A DNA stretch of 64,000 nt from positions 25,831,067-25,895,066 of the forward strand of contig NC_051451.1 of NCBI RefSeq assembly GCF_001649575.2, written 5' to 3'. The position numbers and the translations under genes were made by a program. A model generated the notes under the pieces. The model ran no database searches. It was not told the origin of the DNA and saw only the letters and a program-made list of their open reading frames with translations. Below are positions 34,471-45,425 of this stretch, piece by piece. The stretch is from Kryptolebias marmoratus (Eukaryota; Chordata; Actinopteri; Cyprinodontiformes; Rivulidae). How positions within the stretch are numbered: the first letter of the stretch is position 1; every line of letters begins with the position of its first letter.

Positions 34471-35539
34471 GATGCATATATCTAGACCTTTGACCGAAAC
34501 CTGGAAGTTAAATCCAGAACAGGACCAGCTTCCCTGTAAATGGGTTTCAGTACAATTTTAAGTGCCACATCCTATCACATAAACAAATGTAACATTGATT
34601 TTCAGGTGGGTATTTTAGAGTGGCTTGTAATAACAGTTGCAGTGGACTTTGTAGTTCATTTTACGTTCTCTGAGTTAGGTGGAGACTTTGACATTGCTTT
34701 TGTCAATACTTCTGTGTAAGCGGCGACAGTGAAACTGGCTGTTTTTTCGTCTTCCTCCTCTAGGTAGAAGTGTATACACTACTTGCATTTGGTGTGGCTC
34801 TTGTCAGCATCAATTTTCCCTTTACCTTCATAGAAGCCAAAGTACTTTCAACACTGGTTTTCAATGCATAAAGAGATGCTTATATGTCTTGGTTGGCCAT
34901 CTTGTTTTCCCTATGTCATGTGAACACAATAAACTGTTCAGGTGCTGCATTTCCACACTTGAGAGTTCTGTCTTTTGCATTCCTCAATATGAAGTTAATA
35001 ACATGAAGTAATTTTTGACATTGATCCAGAATCGTTCATGCATTTCAATGCATCAAAAAATAGATTGTAGCCCACCCCACTAATGTTCAAGTAGTCATTT
35101 TTCAAACACTTTCAGCCTTAATTAGTTATTTCATGCTTAAAAAAAGATCATGTAATGCCACAACCATGTGCAAGGAGTAGACCAGACTCAAAGCCCCACA
35201 TTCCTGGTGTTGAAGAAAATGTAAAAAATGGACAGGGGAAGCAGTGATGGATGAATGGATTAAAATGTAGGGGAAGGAAGGTAAAAAGAAGAAATTTTGA
35301 ATAAGATAATGTCAGAAAGGCAGGCCGTTTATTAATGAAGGAGAAAAGAAGCAAAAACAAAACAAATCTGCAGGAGGGTGTTGGGCTTTACTTGTTTTTT
35401 AAAAAATGTTCTGAACCGTATTTTCTGTTTTAGGGCTATCTGTTTGCAGCATTCCTTTTTTAGTATAAACATATACATAAGTATATGTCAGTAAAAACAT
35501 ATACTTATTTTCTTATCTGATTGTGCTTTAACACTAGCC
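34471..35539. other. unclassified sequence within the hAT shell
   Basis: No feature recognised. Confidence 0.4.
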
Positions 35540-36185
35540 CCTAAAGGCAAAGCAGTGATAAAGTTTTAGAGCAGGTCTGTGTGTGATAGTTCATATGTAG
35601 TGTTAGCAAAATATCTTCTGAATCACTGGATGTATTTTATTGAAATTCACAGAAAGTAGGACACTGGATCTACAACTCATCTACTTTTAGTCAACCCCAA
35701 TCTAGATGGCTGCTGCAGCTGAGCAAGCTTAGTAAATAACTATAATTCAGTCAATTTTACAGATATTGAGATAATTTTGTATGTTAGTAGTAGTAGTATA
35801 GTAGATAATAAAAAAATCCTCCCCAACACATACTCTGAACTCTACACATTGTACAATATCTTGCCATGCATGGTTTGATGCACATCTACAACTCATTAAC
35901 ATTTGGGGTCAACTCAATTCAGGATGACTAACACAGTTAAATTAGCCATAGTCAGCACAAATATGGCTATTACTTGGTCATCTTTATTGATATTATGCTA
36001 ATTTTGATGTGATAGTAGTTTAGACTTATCCTTGCAGGATCTCACAAAATTATATGCGATTGCACATAATGTCATCCACAAGGTTTGACCAAAACAGCTA
36101 TAACTCCATCCCTTCTCAACATCAGATGACTTTAGTTCAAAACTCTGCATTCCTTGAAAGAATGGTAGGTCTTTAATTTTAAATG
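35540..36185 (+). repeat. dispersed repeat family A, copy 5
   Basis: Landmarks in order: gcaaaatatcttctgaatca, tctagatggctgctgcagct, a second aggatgactaacacagttaa block, gatgtgatagtagtttagac, gattgcacataatgtcatcc, ttgaaagaatggtaggtctt. Confidence 0.75.
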
Positions 36186-37179
36186 TGGATTACAGCCTCC
36201 ACTACAAGTTGTCACAATGATAAGATAAAAACCACTGAAGAAAAGGCAAATGAAATATAAAAATAATAAGAATGAGCAAAAGATATGGAAGAAATTAGGA
36301 AGGAAAAAAAATCAAAACAAAGAAAACTCACAGTAGTGTGATGAATGATTCATTTATTAAATTATCATGTGTTTCTAAAACTAAACACTGCCACTGCCTG
36401 TCTCTGCCCTCCCATCTCTTGCATTCAGGTGAATGCAGCTAACAGCACAGTTCACACTAACTCCAGAACACACAGGCAGAGTCCAAAGGGCCAAGTCAAA
36501 TTTCAGGGTTGTGTTCAGAAGCAGTCACAGAACTGTGACTTTTCTTGCTTTTAAGCCTGAGAAAATTGTTAAAATATATTTTGTTATAAATATGGGATGT
36601 CAAGCATACCATGACAACAAAACACAGTAAGTGCTTTAGTGGAACCTTGGCTCAGTTTAACCTCACATCTAAGTAAGTAGCTAAGCACCTTTCAGATCCC
36701 GGTGCAGTTCGCTCTTCACCCGGGGGCTGTGTGTAAAGATGTCATCTTCAACCTTCTTCAGCAAGCACTATAGGAATAATGTTCATGTGTTTCTCCAGTG
36801 CCTGTAACAAAATTTACTCTCAACTGCTATGAGAACAGCTACAGAAAACTCAAGTAGATGACTGTACAACAATCTGGATTATTGACTTCCTGTCAGACAC
36901 ACCCACTTGTGGCTGACATGTTGCGTATTTGTGTGGGTGATTAGCAGCACAGAAACACTATTGAGAATTACAATCTCACTATTTCTCTTCACATTGCACA
37001 CCTCACACTTTCAGTACAAAATAGTCCTGTCTTCTGTTTAAGTTCTCAGATGAAACTGAAGTGGAGGGGTGTGTCAGTGGTGGACAGGACTCTGAAGACA
37101 AAAAGCTTAAAGAAAGGTTTTTGTCATGATAAACTGTAGGTACAATGATCTCATTATTGGCTGCCGTTGAAGGCAATAA
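36186..37179. other. unclassified sequence within the hAT shell
   Basis: No exon or repeat recognised. Confidence 0.4.
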
Positions 37180-38065
37180 AGACTGCATATGTATTTGTTT
37201 GTCTGTCTGTTAGCAAAATATGTCATGAATCATTGGGCAAAATTTAACAAAACTCTCAGATAGTAATTCAAACTCATTAACCATTGATTCAGTTCAATTG
37301 AAGGCAACCACCACAGCTAAGCAACCTCAGTAAACACTAAAATGGCTATAAATCTGTCACGATTTTCTGTGTTTTGGTTTTTTGCTTTAGTTTTGTCTTT
37401 TGGTTTCCTGTTCCCTGGTCACTATCCACCTTCCCAGTACTTTTCCAGTCACGTCTGCCCCGCCCATCTCCACCTGTCAATAATCATTATCACTCACCTG
37501 TGCCCATTTACCTCATCACCTTCAGTCTTTAAAAACCGGTCACTGTTCATCATTCTTCACTGGATCATTCCGTTTGTCACATTTTGTATCATGCCATGCC
37601 CTGTCTCATGTCTTTTGAGTTTTGGTTTTGTTAGTTTTGCTGCCACGCCAGCCTTTTGTTTCGTTAGTATTTTACTTTAATAAATGAGTTTCACTTTACA
37701 AGATGAGTCTAAGTTCTGGGTTCGCCTCCGTCTCCCCGCCTTCTGACAAAGTCAGCCAGTTTTATAGATACTGAGCTACAATTTGGTGTGGTAATAGCTA
37801 AGAGTCAACCACAACACATACATACTTACAGTGCAAACAAATTGTGTGAGATCTAATTTTAAGAGATCTCATGAATCACTGTCCAGATTTTAGTTAGATC
37901 TTTAGGAAATAATCAGTGGGTGTATTTCTACAGATAATTCATGTTTGAAGTCAGCGCTATTTAACATGGTTCCTACAGCTAAGCAACATTAGAACACTCA
38001 AAAATAGTTATAACTAAGCCAATTCTATAGATATTGAGCTAAAACTTGGTGTAAATGTAGATGAG
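37180..38065 (+). repeat. dispersed repeat family A, copy 6, split by a solo LTR
   Basis: The left part ends at aaaatggctataaatc (37354) and the right part resumes at aagtcagccagttttataga (37749), exactly the continuous order seen in other copies. A second unit (aagagatctcatgaatcact ... catggttcctacagctaagc) continues to about 38,065. Confidence 0.8.
37355..37748 (+). mobile_element. solo LTR (Ty3/gypsy-like), 394 bp
   Basis: Starts TGTCACG and ends CTGACA. The 5 bp flanks AAATC and AAGTC differ by one base. It shares its 3' words (caagatgagtct, gggttcgcctcc) and middle (cacctgtgccca) with the LTR at 7404-7880. It is inserted into a family A repeat, so it is younger than that copy. Confidence 0.8.
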
Positions 38066-38589
38066 ATTCATCTTTTTTCTCTCTCTGCTCCTGGTGGAAG
38101 GCGGACGTGTTTCTTTTCTCTCTGTCTCTCTGTCTCCTGAACCCCAAGATGGGTTACATCTTGGAGAAAGTTGCTCGCTCCAATCAGGCGGAATGGACCT
38201 GGAATTTGGCTGTTTGGATTCACCATTGAGAAGTATCAGCAAGACTTTTTAAGGCAGACGGAAAACACAATGTCTGCCTGACCCAAAACAATTATTGTTA
38301 TGTGAATTCTGGCTTCCTTTACTGGCCTTGGCTAGCTATCTTCAATTTCTCCCTGGATTTTATGTAAACAAGATGCTCTGCCCCCTCCCTTGCCTAAGGA
38401 CATCTGTGGATCTGCTCTGGGCTGGCTGATAAACATTCCATCACATTATCAAAGACAATGGGCTCTGTGACGTGATTCATGGACTTATCTGCAAACACAC
38501 ACACACTCATACNGAGCCGCTGCAGTGCTATGCAGATCCACAGAGTCACACCCGGGACTGTTAAGGGTTGAAAACTTTTTTAACCCACA
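38066..38589. other. unclassified; perhaps hAT 5' untranslated region
   Basis: Precedes the transposase start codon. A short CA run and one ambiguous base (38513) lie inside. Confidence 0.35.
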
Positions 38590-38718
38590 ATGGCCGAAGG
38601 AGAGCAACATGTTGATTTGGTTGCTGATATACTGGCAAGACTGTTTTCAAGACGAACTTTTCAAGAGAAGCTAGATCTCGTTAGAGGAGGACGGCCGACC
38701 CCCGAGCTAGCTAGCTAG
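38590..38718 (+). pseudogene. ZMYM1-like hAT transposase N-terminus, truncated
   Basis: Forty-two codons read MAEGEQHVDLVADILARLFS then RRTFQEKLDLVRGGRPTPEL AS and stop in a ctagctagctagct run. This is the first-exon sequence of fish 'zinc finger MYM-type protein 1-like' transposons, which normally continues with an LxQ-GKG and a TTF-type zinc finger. Nothing after it matches, so the rest was deleted or replaced. Confidence 0.75.
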
Positions 38719-39049
38719 CTAACCTGCTACAGAATGGATTTTGTGTTGAAAAAGGTGTTTTGAGGGACACAGCCGTTTTGGTGAGTGCAAATATTTTAAT
38801 TATTTTATTGTATTTTATTTAGTTTTGACAATAGCATACCAGATATGTTTTAATTGCTGATTTTTAAAATGTGCCTGATAATAGCCCATTTTGTACACAA
38901 CTGAGGTGATGCAATGCCAAGTAGTGCTTAAGTGTGTTTCTAACTACTCTCTAGTCCTGGTGTTATAAATGCTGGCATAATGAGAGGTATTTATTGACTA
39001 AGTTGGACATCACTGAAGGCCTAAGTGTGAAATGTATCGCCCGCCACTG

Positions 39050-39057
39050 CTTTCTGA
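39050..39057. repeat. target site duplication of the hAT shell (right copy)
   Basis: CTTTCTGA, identical to 33231-33238, immediately outside the right terminal inverted repeat. Confidence 0.65.
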
Positions 39058-39249
39058 GCTGCAGTTCTCGCCAGGATGTTTTTAGGTTTTTCTGCTCAAC
39101 TCAAATCCACAGATGTTCTGTTAAAGGTAATTATTGGTGTAAAAGTATGTTTGATATTGGAATGTTAGCAGCTGCTTTAATAAGCTAAAGACTCTGGTGG
39201 TTTTTTTTTTTTAATTTATTTGAAAAGATAACACTGGTTAAATTTGTTA

Positions 39250-39445
39250 TCTGTACTACTGTAGCACATTTAGCTAGCTGTAGCAGTATAATTAGCTGTA
39301 GGATATCTGGCTATCTGTAGCACATTGCACTAGCTGTAGGACATTTAGCTAGCTGTAGCATTGTAGCACTATAGCTAACTGTAATACATTTCGCTAGCTG
39401 TAGCACTATAAATAGCTGTAGCCTTATAGCTAGCTGTAGTACATT
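39250..39445. repeat. TAGCTGTAG-type minisatellite
   Basis: Irregular repetition of tagctgtagcacattt and variants (tagctagctgtagca, actataaatagctgta) about ten times. Related TTAGC/GCTA words recur near 32.2, 47.3, 50.0-50.2 and 58.2-58.9 kb. Confidence 0.8.
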
Positions 39446-39689
39446 AGCCAACACTTTTGGCAGGTGTTTTTATTCCCATTTCTGTAGAAAAGCTGTGATA
39501 TATGAAACTGACTGCAGTGTAAAGGTTTCCAAAACAACAAAACGCTCCATTCTCCAAAGATTGCCCATTTATGCTTTTTGGACACTAGTTTATCTTTGAT
39601 TCACTTAATAGAAAGCTCCGCCATTTTGTAGGGATAGTCCTGCTGGAAGTGCTACAGCTACCTTGTCAGGTTTTCAGATTATACCCAAG

Positions 39690-40209
39690 CGAGCAGTTCG
39701 GCAACAGACAGACGTAGAAACCAGCAGGTAACGGGAAGTGAATTTATTTACAGTGCAATGGGACATTTACAGAGGGGAACCGGAGCCAGGACCTGAGGAG
39801 CAGAGAATGAGATGAGTATGGGATCGGTGAGGAGAGGAACAGCAGGTATGGCACAGGTAATGTTCCGTGTGGTAGTTCTTACTGAACAGGTATGAGTCCA
39901 GAACACAGAAGAGATGACGAGATCGACCCTTGTCCAGTGGTGGTCCGGTGTAGGTTCCAGAGAGCGGGGTCCAGGTGGGGTGAGTATTTCCCGAGTGCAG
40001 GTAAGGTGACGATTCTGAAAGCGACTGACCAGTCTTGGAATCCAGGAGGCAGTAGTGACAGGGACAGGCAGGTTCAATTGAGCAGGTGAGTACTTAATTA
40101 GGCGACAGGCAGTTGAAGGCAGACCAGACTGGTTCCAGATGGGCAGGTAATCCTGAACACAGATTTGGAGATACAAAAACAGGGACTCAGATTACAGCAG
40201 GGAGTACAC
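39690..40209. repeat. LTR-retrotransposon-like debris up to the gap
   Basis: gtgaatttatttacagtgca and successive caggt/gaggacagg words resemble the 43.2 and 44.2 kb LTR-like units and fish gypsy flanks. The open stretches here are not host genes. Confidence 0.4.
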
Positions 40210-40571
40210 NNNNNNNNNNNNNNNNNNNNNNNNNNNNNNNNNNNNNNNNNNNNNNNNNNNNNNNNNNNNNNNNNNNNNNNNNNNNNNNNNNNNNNNNNNN
40301 NNNNNNNNNNNNNNNNNNNNNNNNNNNNNNNNNNNNNNNNNNNNNNNNNNNNNNNNNNNNNNNNNNNNNNNNNNNNNNNNNNNNNNNNNNNNNNNNNNNN
40401 NNNNNNNNNNNNNNNNNNNNNNNNNNNNNNNNNNNNNNNNNNNNNNNNNNNNNNNNNNNNNNNNNNNNNNNNNNNNNNNNNNNNNNNNNNNNNNNNNNNN
40501 NNNNNNNNNNNNNNNNNNNNNNNNNNNNNNNNNNNNNNNNNNNNNNNNNNNNNNNNNNNNNNNNNNNNNNN
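40210..40571. other. assembly gap, 362 N
   Basis: Unknown bases. The flanks are repeats, consistent with a repeat-caused gap. Other ambiguous single bases are at 27053, 33399, 38513 and 44354. Confidence 1.
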
Positions 40572-41010
40572 GAGCCTCTGGTACTATTAGTTAGCCTCTT
40601 GTACCTTTAGTTTAGCATTATCATGTTTCAGTTTATGTTAGCTTATTTAGACTTCCTGTACATTTAGTTTAGTTTAGTTTATCTTAGCTCATATTTTAGA
40701 TATTGTTAGATTCCTAATTGTTGTTTAGTTCAGCTTTAACTTTATCATGATGATATTTAGATTATTTCAGCTACTATTTTGACTGTCTCAGCTCATGTTT
40801 AGATGTGTTTAGTTTCATGATTTTATTTAAATTATCTTATATTTCATTTAGATTATATTTGATTATGATGTTTTTATGATGTTTGATATGATGTTTTTAT
40901 CCGTATTTGATTATGTACACTGATTGTTGTTTCTGTGTTGTAAAGCACTTTGAATCGCCTTGTTGCGGAAAAGTGCTATATAAATAAATTTCACTTCACT
41001 TCACTTCTGT
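40572..41010 (+). repeat. LINE 3' UTR with microsatellite tail
   Basis: TTTAG-rich sequence ending tgtaaagcactttgaatcgc, aaagtgctatataaataaat, then cacttcacttcactt. This is the L2-type tail form. Confidence 0.65.
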
Positions 41011-41654
41011 CATCATTTATATTTCTGGACTGTTCATGTCATGTTTTTCCTGTTTTTTTATGTTTTTTTCTTTTCACATTGCTTTCCTTACCCTCAACTC
41101 CCCAATCACTTAACCCTGCTCACCTGTGTCTGCCTAGTTATCTCAAGCTGTGTATAAGCCTCCTCCAGCCACAGTACTAGTGCCAGATTATCTGAAGCTT
41201 CCTGCCAAAGAAATCCAGGTTTTTCAAGTCAAACCAAGCTTTTAAGAATCTGACCTATTTCTGCCTTCTGAACCCATGTTTTGCCTGCTTCTTGTCTGAT
41301 AAGTTTTTGTTCTCTGGTCTTATGGTTTTACTCCTGCCTGCCCCCTGGATCCCGCTCTGCCCGCTGATTTCTCTAACCTGTTTGATCAGTGAAGACCTCA
41401 TCATCTATCGGGACCATTATTCGGACCATGCTCTTCCTGGGCTGTCTCCATTGTGTCAGCTATAACCTTGACAGGTTGGTTTAATCTCATTCTGAGCAAA
41501 ACTGTGCTGACCTGCCTAACCCCTGTCACTCACCTGCCTCTCTCTACTTCAGATCAGCAATCAGTCCTTGCAGTCCAGAGTCCAAAGCTTCAGTCTTAAT
41601 TTTAAATAAAGCCTGTAAATGCTTTATTCTGTGTGTTGGTGGCAGGTTTGGGTC
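41011..41654. repeat. LTR-like pyrimidine-rich sequence
   Basis: C/T-rich with cctgctcacctgtgtctgcc and a late aataaagcctgtaaatgctt. This resembles LTRs of fish retroelements, but no terminal TG/CA with duplication was found. Confidence 0.35.
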
Positions 41655-41880
41655 CTAAGTATATCAATTCATTCCATCTTCAACACATATTTCCAGCACT
41701 AACAGATTAAGATATTGCCTTATCACAAAAGATTGTGCATAACCTCTTTACAAGGTTTAACGAAAACTGACACATTTATGCCCCTTCTCAACAACAGACA
41801 ATCTTAGTTTAAAACTGTGGTTTGAAAAGCAGCAGGGTAATATGCATTCCTTGATGGAATGCTGGGCTTTGAATTACCTC
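41655..41880 (+). repeat. dispersed repeat family A, copy 7 (3' part)
   Basis: Landmarks: caacacatatttccagcact, aaggtttaacgaaaactgac, tgaaaagcagcagggtaata, gatggaatgctgggctttga. Confidence 0.65.
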
Positions 41881-42070
41881 CACCAAGGAGGTTGTTTTCA
41901 GTATTTGTTTGCCTGTTTGCAAGATTACTTAAAAATTAAAATGGTTTTGGATGAAAATTTTAGTAAATGTTGGGGTTTTCACATTAATCAAGTAATGAAA
42001 TGTTGGTGGTGATCCAGATCATGACCCAAATTGGACTAGTTTTTAAGTGAATCTATGGCCTTGGCAGAGG
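41875..42070 (+). repeat. short element with cctccaccaagg / ccttggcagagg ends
   Basis: Begins cctccaccaaggaggttgtt and closes ggccttggcagaggtttgta, which are inverted relatives. The inner wording (ggtgatccagatcatgaccc) matches a widespread fish repeat. About 190 bp. Confidence 0.6.
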
Positions 42071-42079
42071 TTTGTACTC

Positions 42080-42535
42080 TTCCAGCCAGTGATAATGCTT
42101 TTGCCCACATATGCAAGTGATTGTCTGTTGTGTGAGCAAAAAGTCTCATAAAGTACTTTGCCAGTTATTAAAACTCTCAAAAAAGTAATCATTGGATGTA
42201 CATCTACAAATGATAGTTGCCACGGTCCTCCCTGACAGCCATTAAATATTGGAGTCAACTATGTCTGTTAGCAAAATATATCTACTGAACAAGTTTTCAA
42301 AAAATCTTTTAGAAAGTAATTGCTTTGTCTACATCTGCAACCAATTAACTCTTTGAGTCAGCCCAATTCAAGATAGCCACCACAGCCAACTGATCTCAGA
42401 AAAAACAAAAATGGTCGGTTTTACAGATATTTAATTAAAATTTGGTGAAGTAGTAGAACAAACTAACTAACACAATAGAAACTGTGAGCTTGACACTCTG
42501 AGGGACACCTTTGTTGGAAACTGTCAAAAATTGAT
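42080..42535 (+). repeat. dispersed repeat family A, copy 8
   Basis: Two partial units: gtacatctacaaatgatagt, then ttagcaaaatatatctactg and ttcaagatagccaccacagc, ending tgaagtagtagaacaaacta. Confidence 0.65.
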
Positions 42536-42544
42536 GGTGTCAAC

Positions 42545-42860
42545 CCTGTTCATCCATCCGTCCATCCGTCCATCCGTCCATCCATCCACTGCTATTGTTC
42601 CGAAGACAGGTTGCAGGGGCAGCAGCTTGAGCAGGGAGGTCCAGACATCCCTCTCCACAGCCATCTTTTCCAGCTCTTACAGAAGAATTCCAAGGCCATC
42701 CCAGGCCAGCAAAGTGACATATACCTCCTGAACCACCTCAACTGGCTCCTCTTGAAGTGGAGGAGCAGCAGCTCATTTCAACTGCCTAAATCCGCAATGT
42801 CATTCTTTCGGTCACTACCCAGAGTAAAGAGCTGGTCCAGTATTCTACGGCCATGTGAGG
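42545..42860 (-). pseudogene. non-LTR retrotransposon 3' end with CATC satellite
   Basis: Plus-strand (catccgtc)n at 42,549-42,592 followed, on the minus strand, by RSQLRWFRR-like text and a reversed tttcggtcactaccc, the same family as 15.4-17.05 kb. The satellite marks the element's 3' tail. Confidence 0.65.
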
Positions 42861-43450
42861 ATTTGGGTTTGGCCCCGCCTTATGGGCAGTGCCACTAATC
42901 ATTCCTCCACAGGTGTTCCAGTTCCTACTGATGAGACCAGCCGGTACTTAAGCAGCAGGCTGGGATCAGATCTTCGCTGGAGCATCGAACCTTCTGGGTT
43001 AGATTCTCCGCCTTAGCGTCTAACCTAACTTATGCTCCTTAAGCTAATCACGTTCTCTGTTTGTGCCTACGACTCAGGTTTTTTGCCACGCCACGACTAC
43101 GGATCTGAAGGACTACTTACCTGGATAATCACGGATACTTACCTCGCTGCAAACTGGCTCCTCTTCTGGGACTACTGGAACTGCTCTGCTCCTCCTCGAC
43201 GCCGCAACCTTCCGCTAGGACCTGTAAGCAAACAAAGAGACATTATAATCCTTACAACCATCTTGGAAACCGAATTGTACCCGAGACTCACCCGGTTCTC
43301 CTTCTCTTGCAGACTCCTTCAGAAACTGACCACTTTACATAGCTTCACCTGTAAATAAATGCACTTACCGTTATCCTCGTCTCCGTGTGTGGTTTTGGTT
43401 TCGCTCTCTGGACAGAAACCCTCGGGTTTCAGGCCAGGACAGAACTTGTA
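42861..43450 (+). repeat. LTR-like unit, forward copy
   Basis: Ends with cacctgtaaataaatgcact, cgtctccgtgtgtggttttg and ggccaggacagaac. An inverted relative occurs at about 44,150-44,330. No coding. Confidence 0.5.
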
Positions 43451-43714
43451 CTGTTCCTCCTGAATCTGAGGTTTGACCATCAATTAAACTCTCATCTCCA
43501 GCACCCCTGAATAGACCTTACCAAGAAGTCTGAGGAGTGTGATTTTGCTGTAACTGGAACACACCATACCGTCCCCCTTTTTAAAAAGGGGGAACTATCA
43601 TGCTAGTCTGCCGATCCAGTGGCATTATCTCTGATGTCCCTGCAATGTTACAAAAACATGTCAACCAAGACAGCCAGGTCACATTCAGAGTATTGAGGAA
43701 CTCACGGAGCTTTT

Positions 43715-44150
43715 AAAAAGGACCTATTATGCAAAATTCACTTTTTGCATGTTTTTGTACTTCCATTTGGGTATCTACTGCTTCTAGAAACACTTCAAGT
43801 GCAAAAAAACCCACCCTGCTGTTTTTTGACAATAAGTAAATGCTTTCTGGTGTCTGCAAAATGACCTGTTTCAAAAACTCAGAATTGTTGCGTCACAACC
43901 TAACAACAGCAAGCCAAGTCCAGCCCCTCACCTAGAACCCAAGTGAAGCTCCACCCACTTCATTACAAGAAGACCATCACGTTTGTTCTGATGGTTTTTA
44001 CCGCTGAGCAATGTCTGCTGGATAAGGAAAATGTTTTGTTGTCGACTGCAGTATAGAACATGTACTGCTGATGTCCCGACCTGCCACAGTCGGGTTTCAG
44101 ACCACTGATTGCTGCTGTCAGACTTGACATATATCGGTTCGGACATGCTG
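43715..44150. repeat. DNA transposon-like repeat
   Basis: Starts aaaaaggacctattatgcaa then aattcactttttgcatgttt, an entry sequence I recognise from high-copy teleost DNA elements. The other end was not resolved. Confidence 0.5.
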
Positions 44151-44335
44151 ATTGCCTGTCATAACTAGGGAGGTACTGTCCAGAAGAGCGAAACCAAGAC
44201 CAAAACACGGAGACGGAAGTAAAGGTAAGTGAATTTATTTACAGGGTGAGACTATATACAGTGGGCGGTGTCCGGAGTGGTCTGCAAGAGAAGGAGAGCT
44301 AGGTGAGTCTCGGGTACAGGTCTTGATCCACACGG
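44150..44335 (-). repeat. LTR-like unit, inverted copy
   Basis: Read on the minus strand, acccgagactcacctagctc, tccttctcttgcagac, ctgtaaataaattcacttac and gttttggtcttggtttcgct match the unit at 43,270-43,430 in the opposite orientation. Confidence 0.65.
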
Positions 44336-45277
44336 CAACAAGGAAGTGGTTATNTGGTGATGAGGCGTCAGTCACCTGCTCAGGAGACGCCCACCAGGAA
44401 GCACTCACACACACAAAACCACCAATCACCACATAGCTGCTACTATCACTCTTTGTACTCGCTAATAACAAAAGAATTCTGTGTAAATAATCATGTAACG
44501 CAAAATGGTTTTGAAATTTTTGGGGATAGCAGATGTTTTATCCCAGTAACAGTAACAACAGACTGGTGGAACACCATTGTTTACCAAATGTTCTCTGTTA
44601 AAGCTTGTATTGATGCTGCTGATGCTCCGTCACAGAACAGCACCTCCTGTATATAAAGCTCCATAGACACTCGACGTAACGAGATAAAGTGTCCTCTTAA
44701 AATCCCCCTGTGGGTCTGCGCACAGCTGAATCAAATTCATCCCACAGCACATCTGGCCGTCTCAAAAATCCTTTCAGAGATGGCTGTGAGTCCCCCTCGC
44801 CGGTGATCAGCCCCCGTGTTCTTCATCAGACCTAAATTAGTGGCGTTGCACCCGGAGAGCCGCCTCGTAAATGGATTTCTTGTTGCTGGTGACGCCTCGC
44901 AGGGGAATCGGCTCACCATGTTGCCATCTGTCTTCTTGCTTCCAGCCTCCGGAGCCACGTTCCCAGAAATCAACACCCCGTGGTCTGAATCCTACTCACC
45001 AGCCTCTCGTCTGCATTTTTTTCTCCCCCTATCAACGTCTGTAGGCTTTGTCAGCAGTTTTTCTCTGAGTTAATGCTGCATTTGGTCGTTAAGGGGATGA
45101 AATCCTGGATAAACATAACAAAACATTTCAAATTAAAAGCCTAGCGATCCTTGAAGGCGTTTCAGATCATCTTATCTAGAGAAATGACATAGTTATAGCT
45201 GTTTAAAAACAACATTATGACCTCATGAGTGCGTTGAGAACGACTCTCAGCCACAACCATCAAGACTTAAATCGTTA
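44336..45277. other. unclassified, partly unique sequence
   Basis: Includes a moderately GC-rich stretch (44.7-45.0 kb) that looks unique. No exon recognised. Confidence 0.4.
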
Positions 45278-45425
45278 TCTGGTAAACCGAGTAAATAATG
45301 ACTTTTAAAACAAACACAAAAATAGCTATAATTCAATAATTTTACAGATACGGGGCTAAATTTAGGTGTTGTAGTAGGTGAGAGTCATTCTCAGCTCACC
45401 GAGTTGGGACACGTCCAGCAAACAC
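45278..45425 (+). repeat. dispersed repeat family A, copy 9 (fragment)
   Basis: aaaatagctataattcaata, ttacagatacggggctaaat, gttgtagtaggtgagagtca. Confidence 0.7.

Larger units (their letters stand above)
33239..39049. mobile_element. large hAT shell (ZMYM1-type), 5.8 kb, heavily invaded
   Basis: The left end reads CAGTGGTGGGCCGTCAGGG and the right end, on the opposite strand, CAGTGGCGGGCGATACATT. Identical CTTTCTGA lies outside both (33231-33238 and 39050-39057). A transposase 5' exon remnant lies inside near the right end (38590). Between the ends are a TA microsatellite, a reversed L2 tail, family A repeats and a solo LTR, so most of the original transposase is gone. The shared 8 bp duplication is the main argument that the two distant ends belong together. 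Confidence 0.65.

Noticed and set aside
40113..40610. Open frames of 165 and 141 codons
   Set aside because: They run through the assembly gap and consist mostly of unknown residues.
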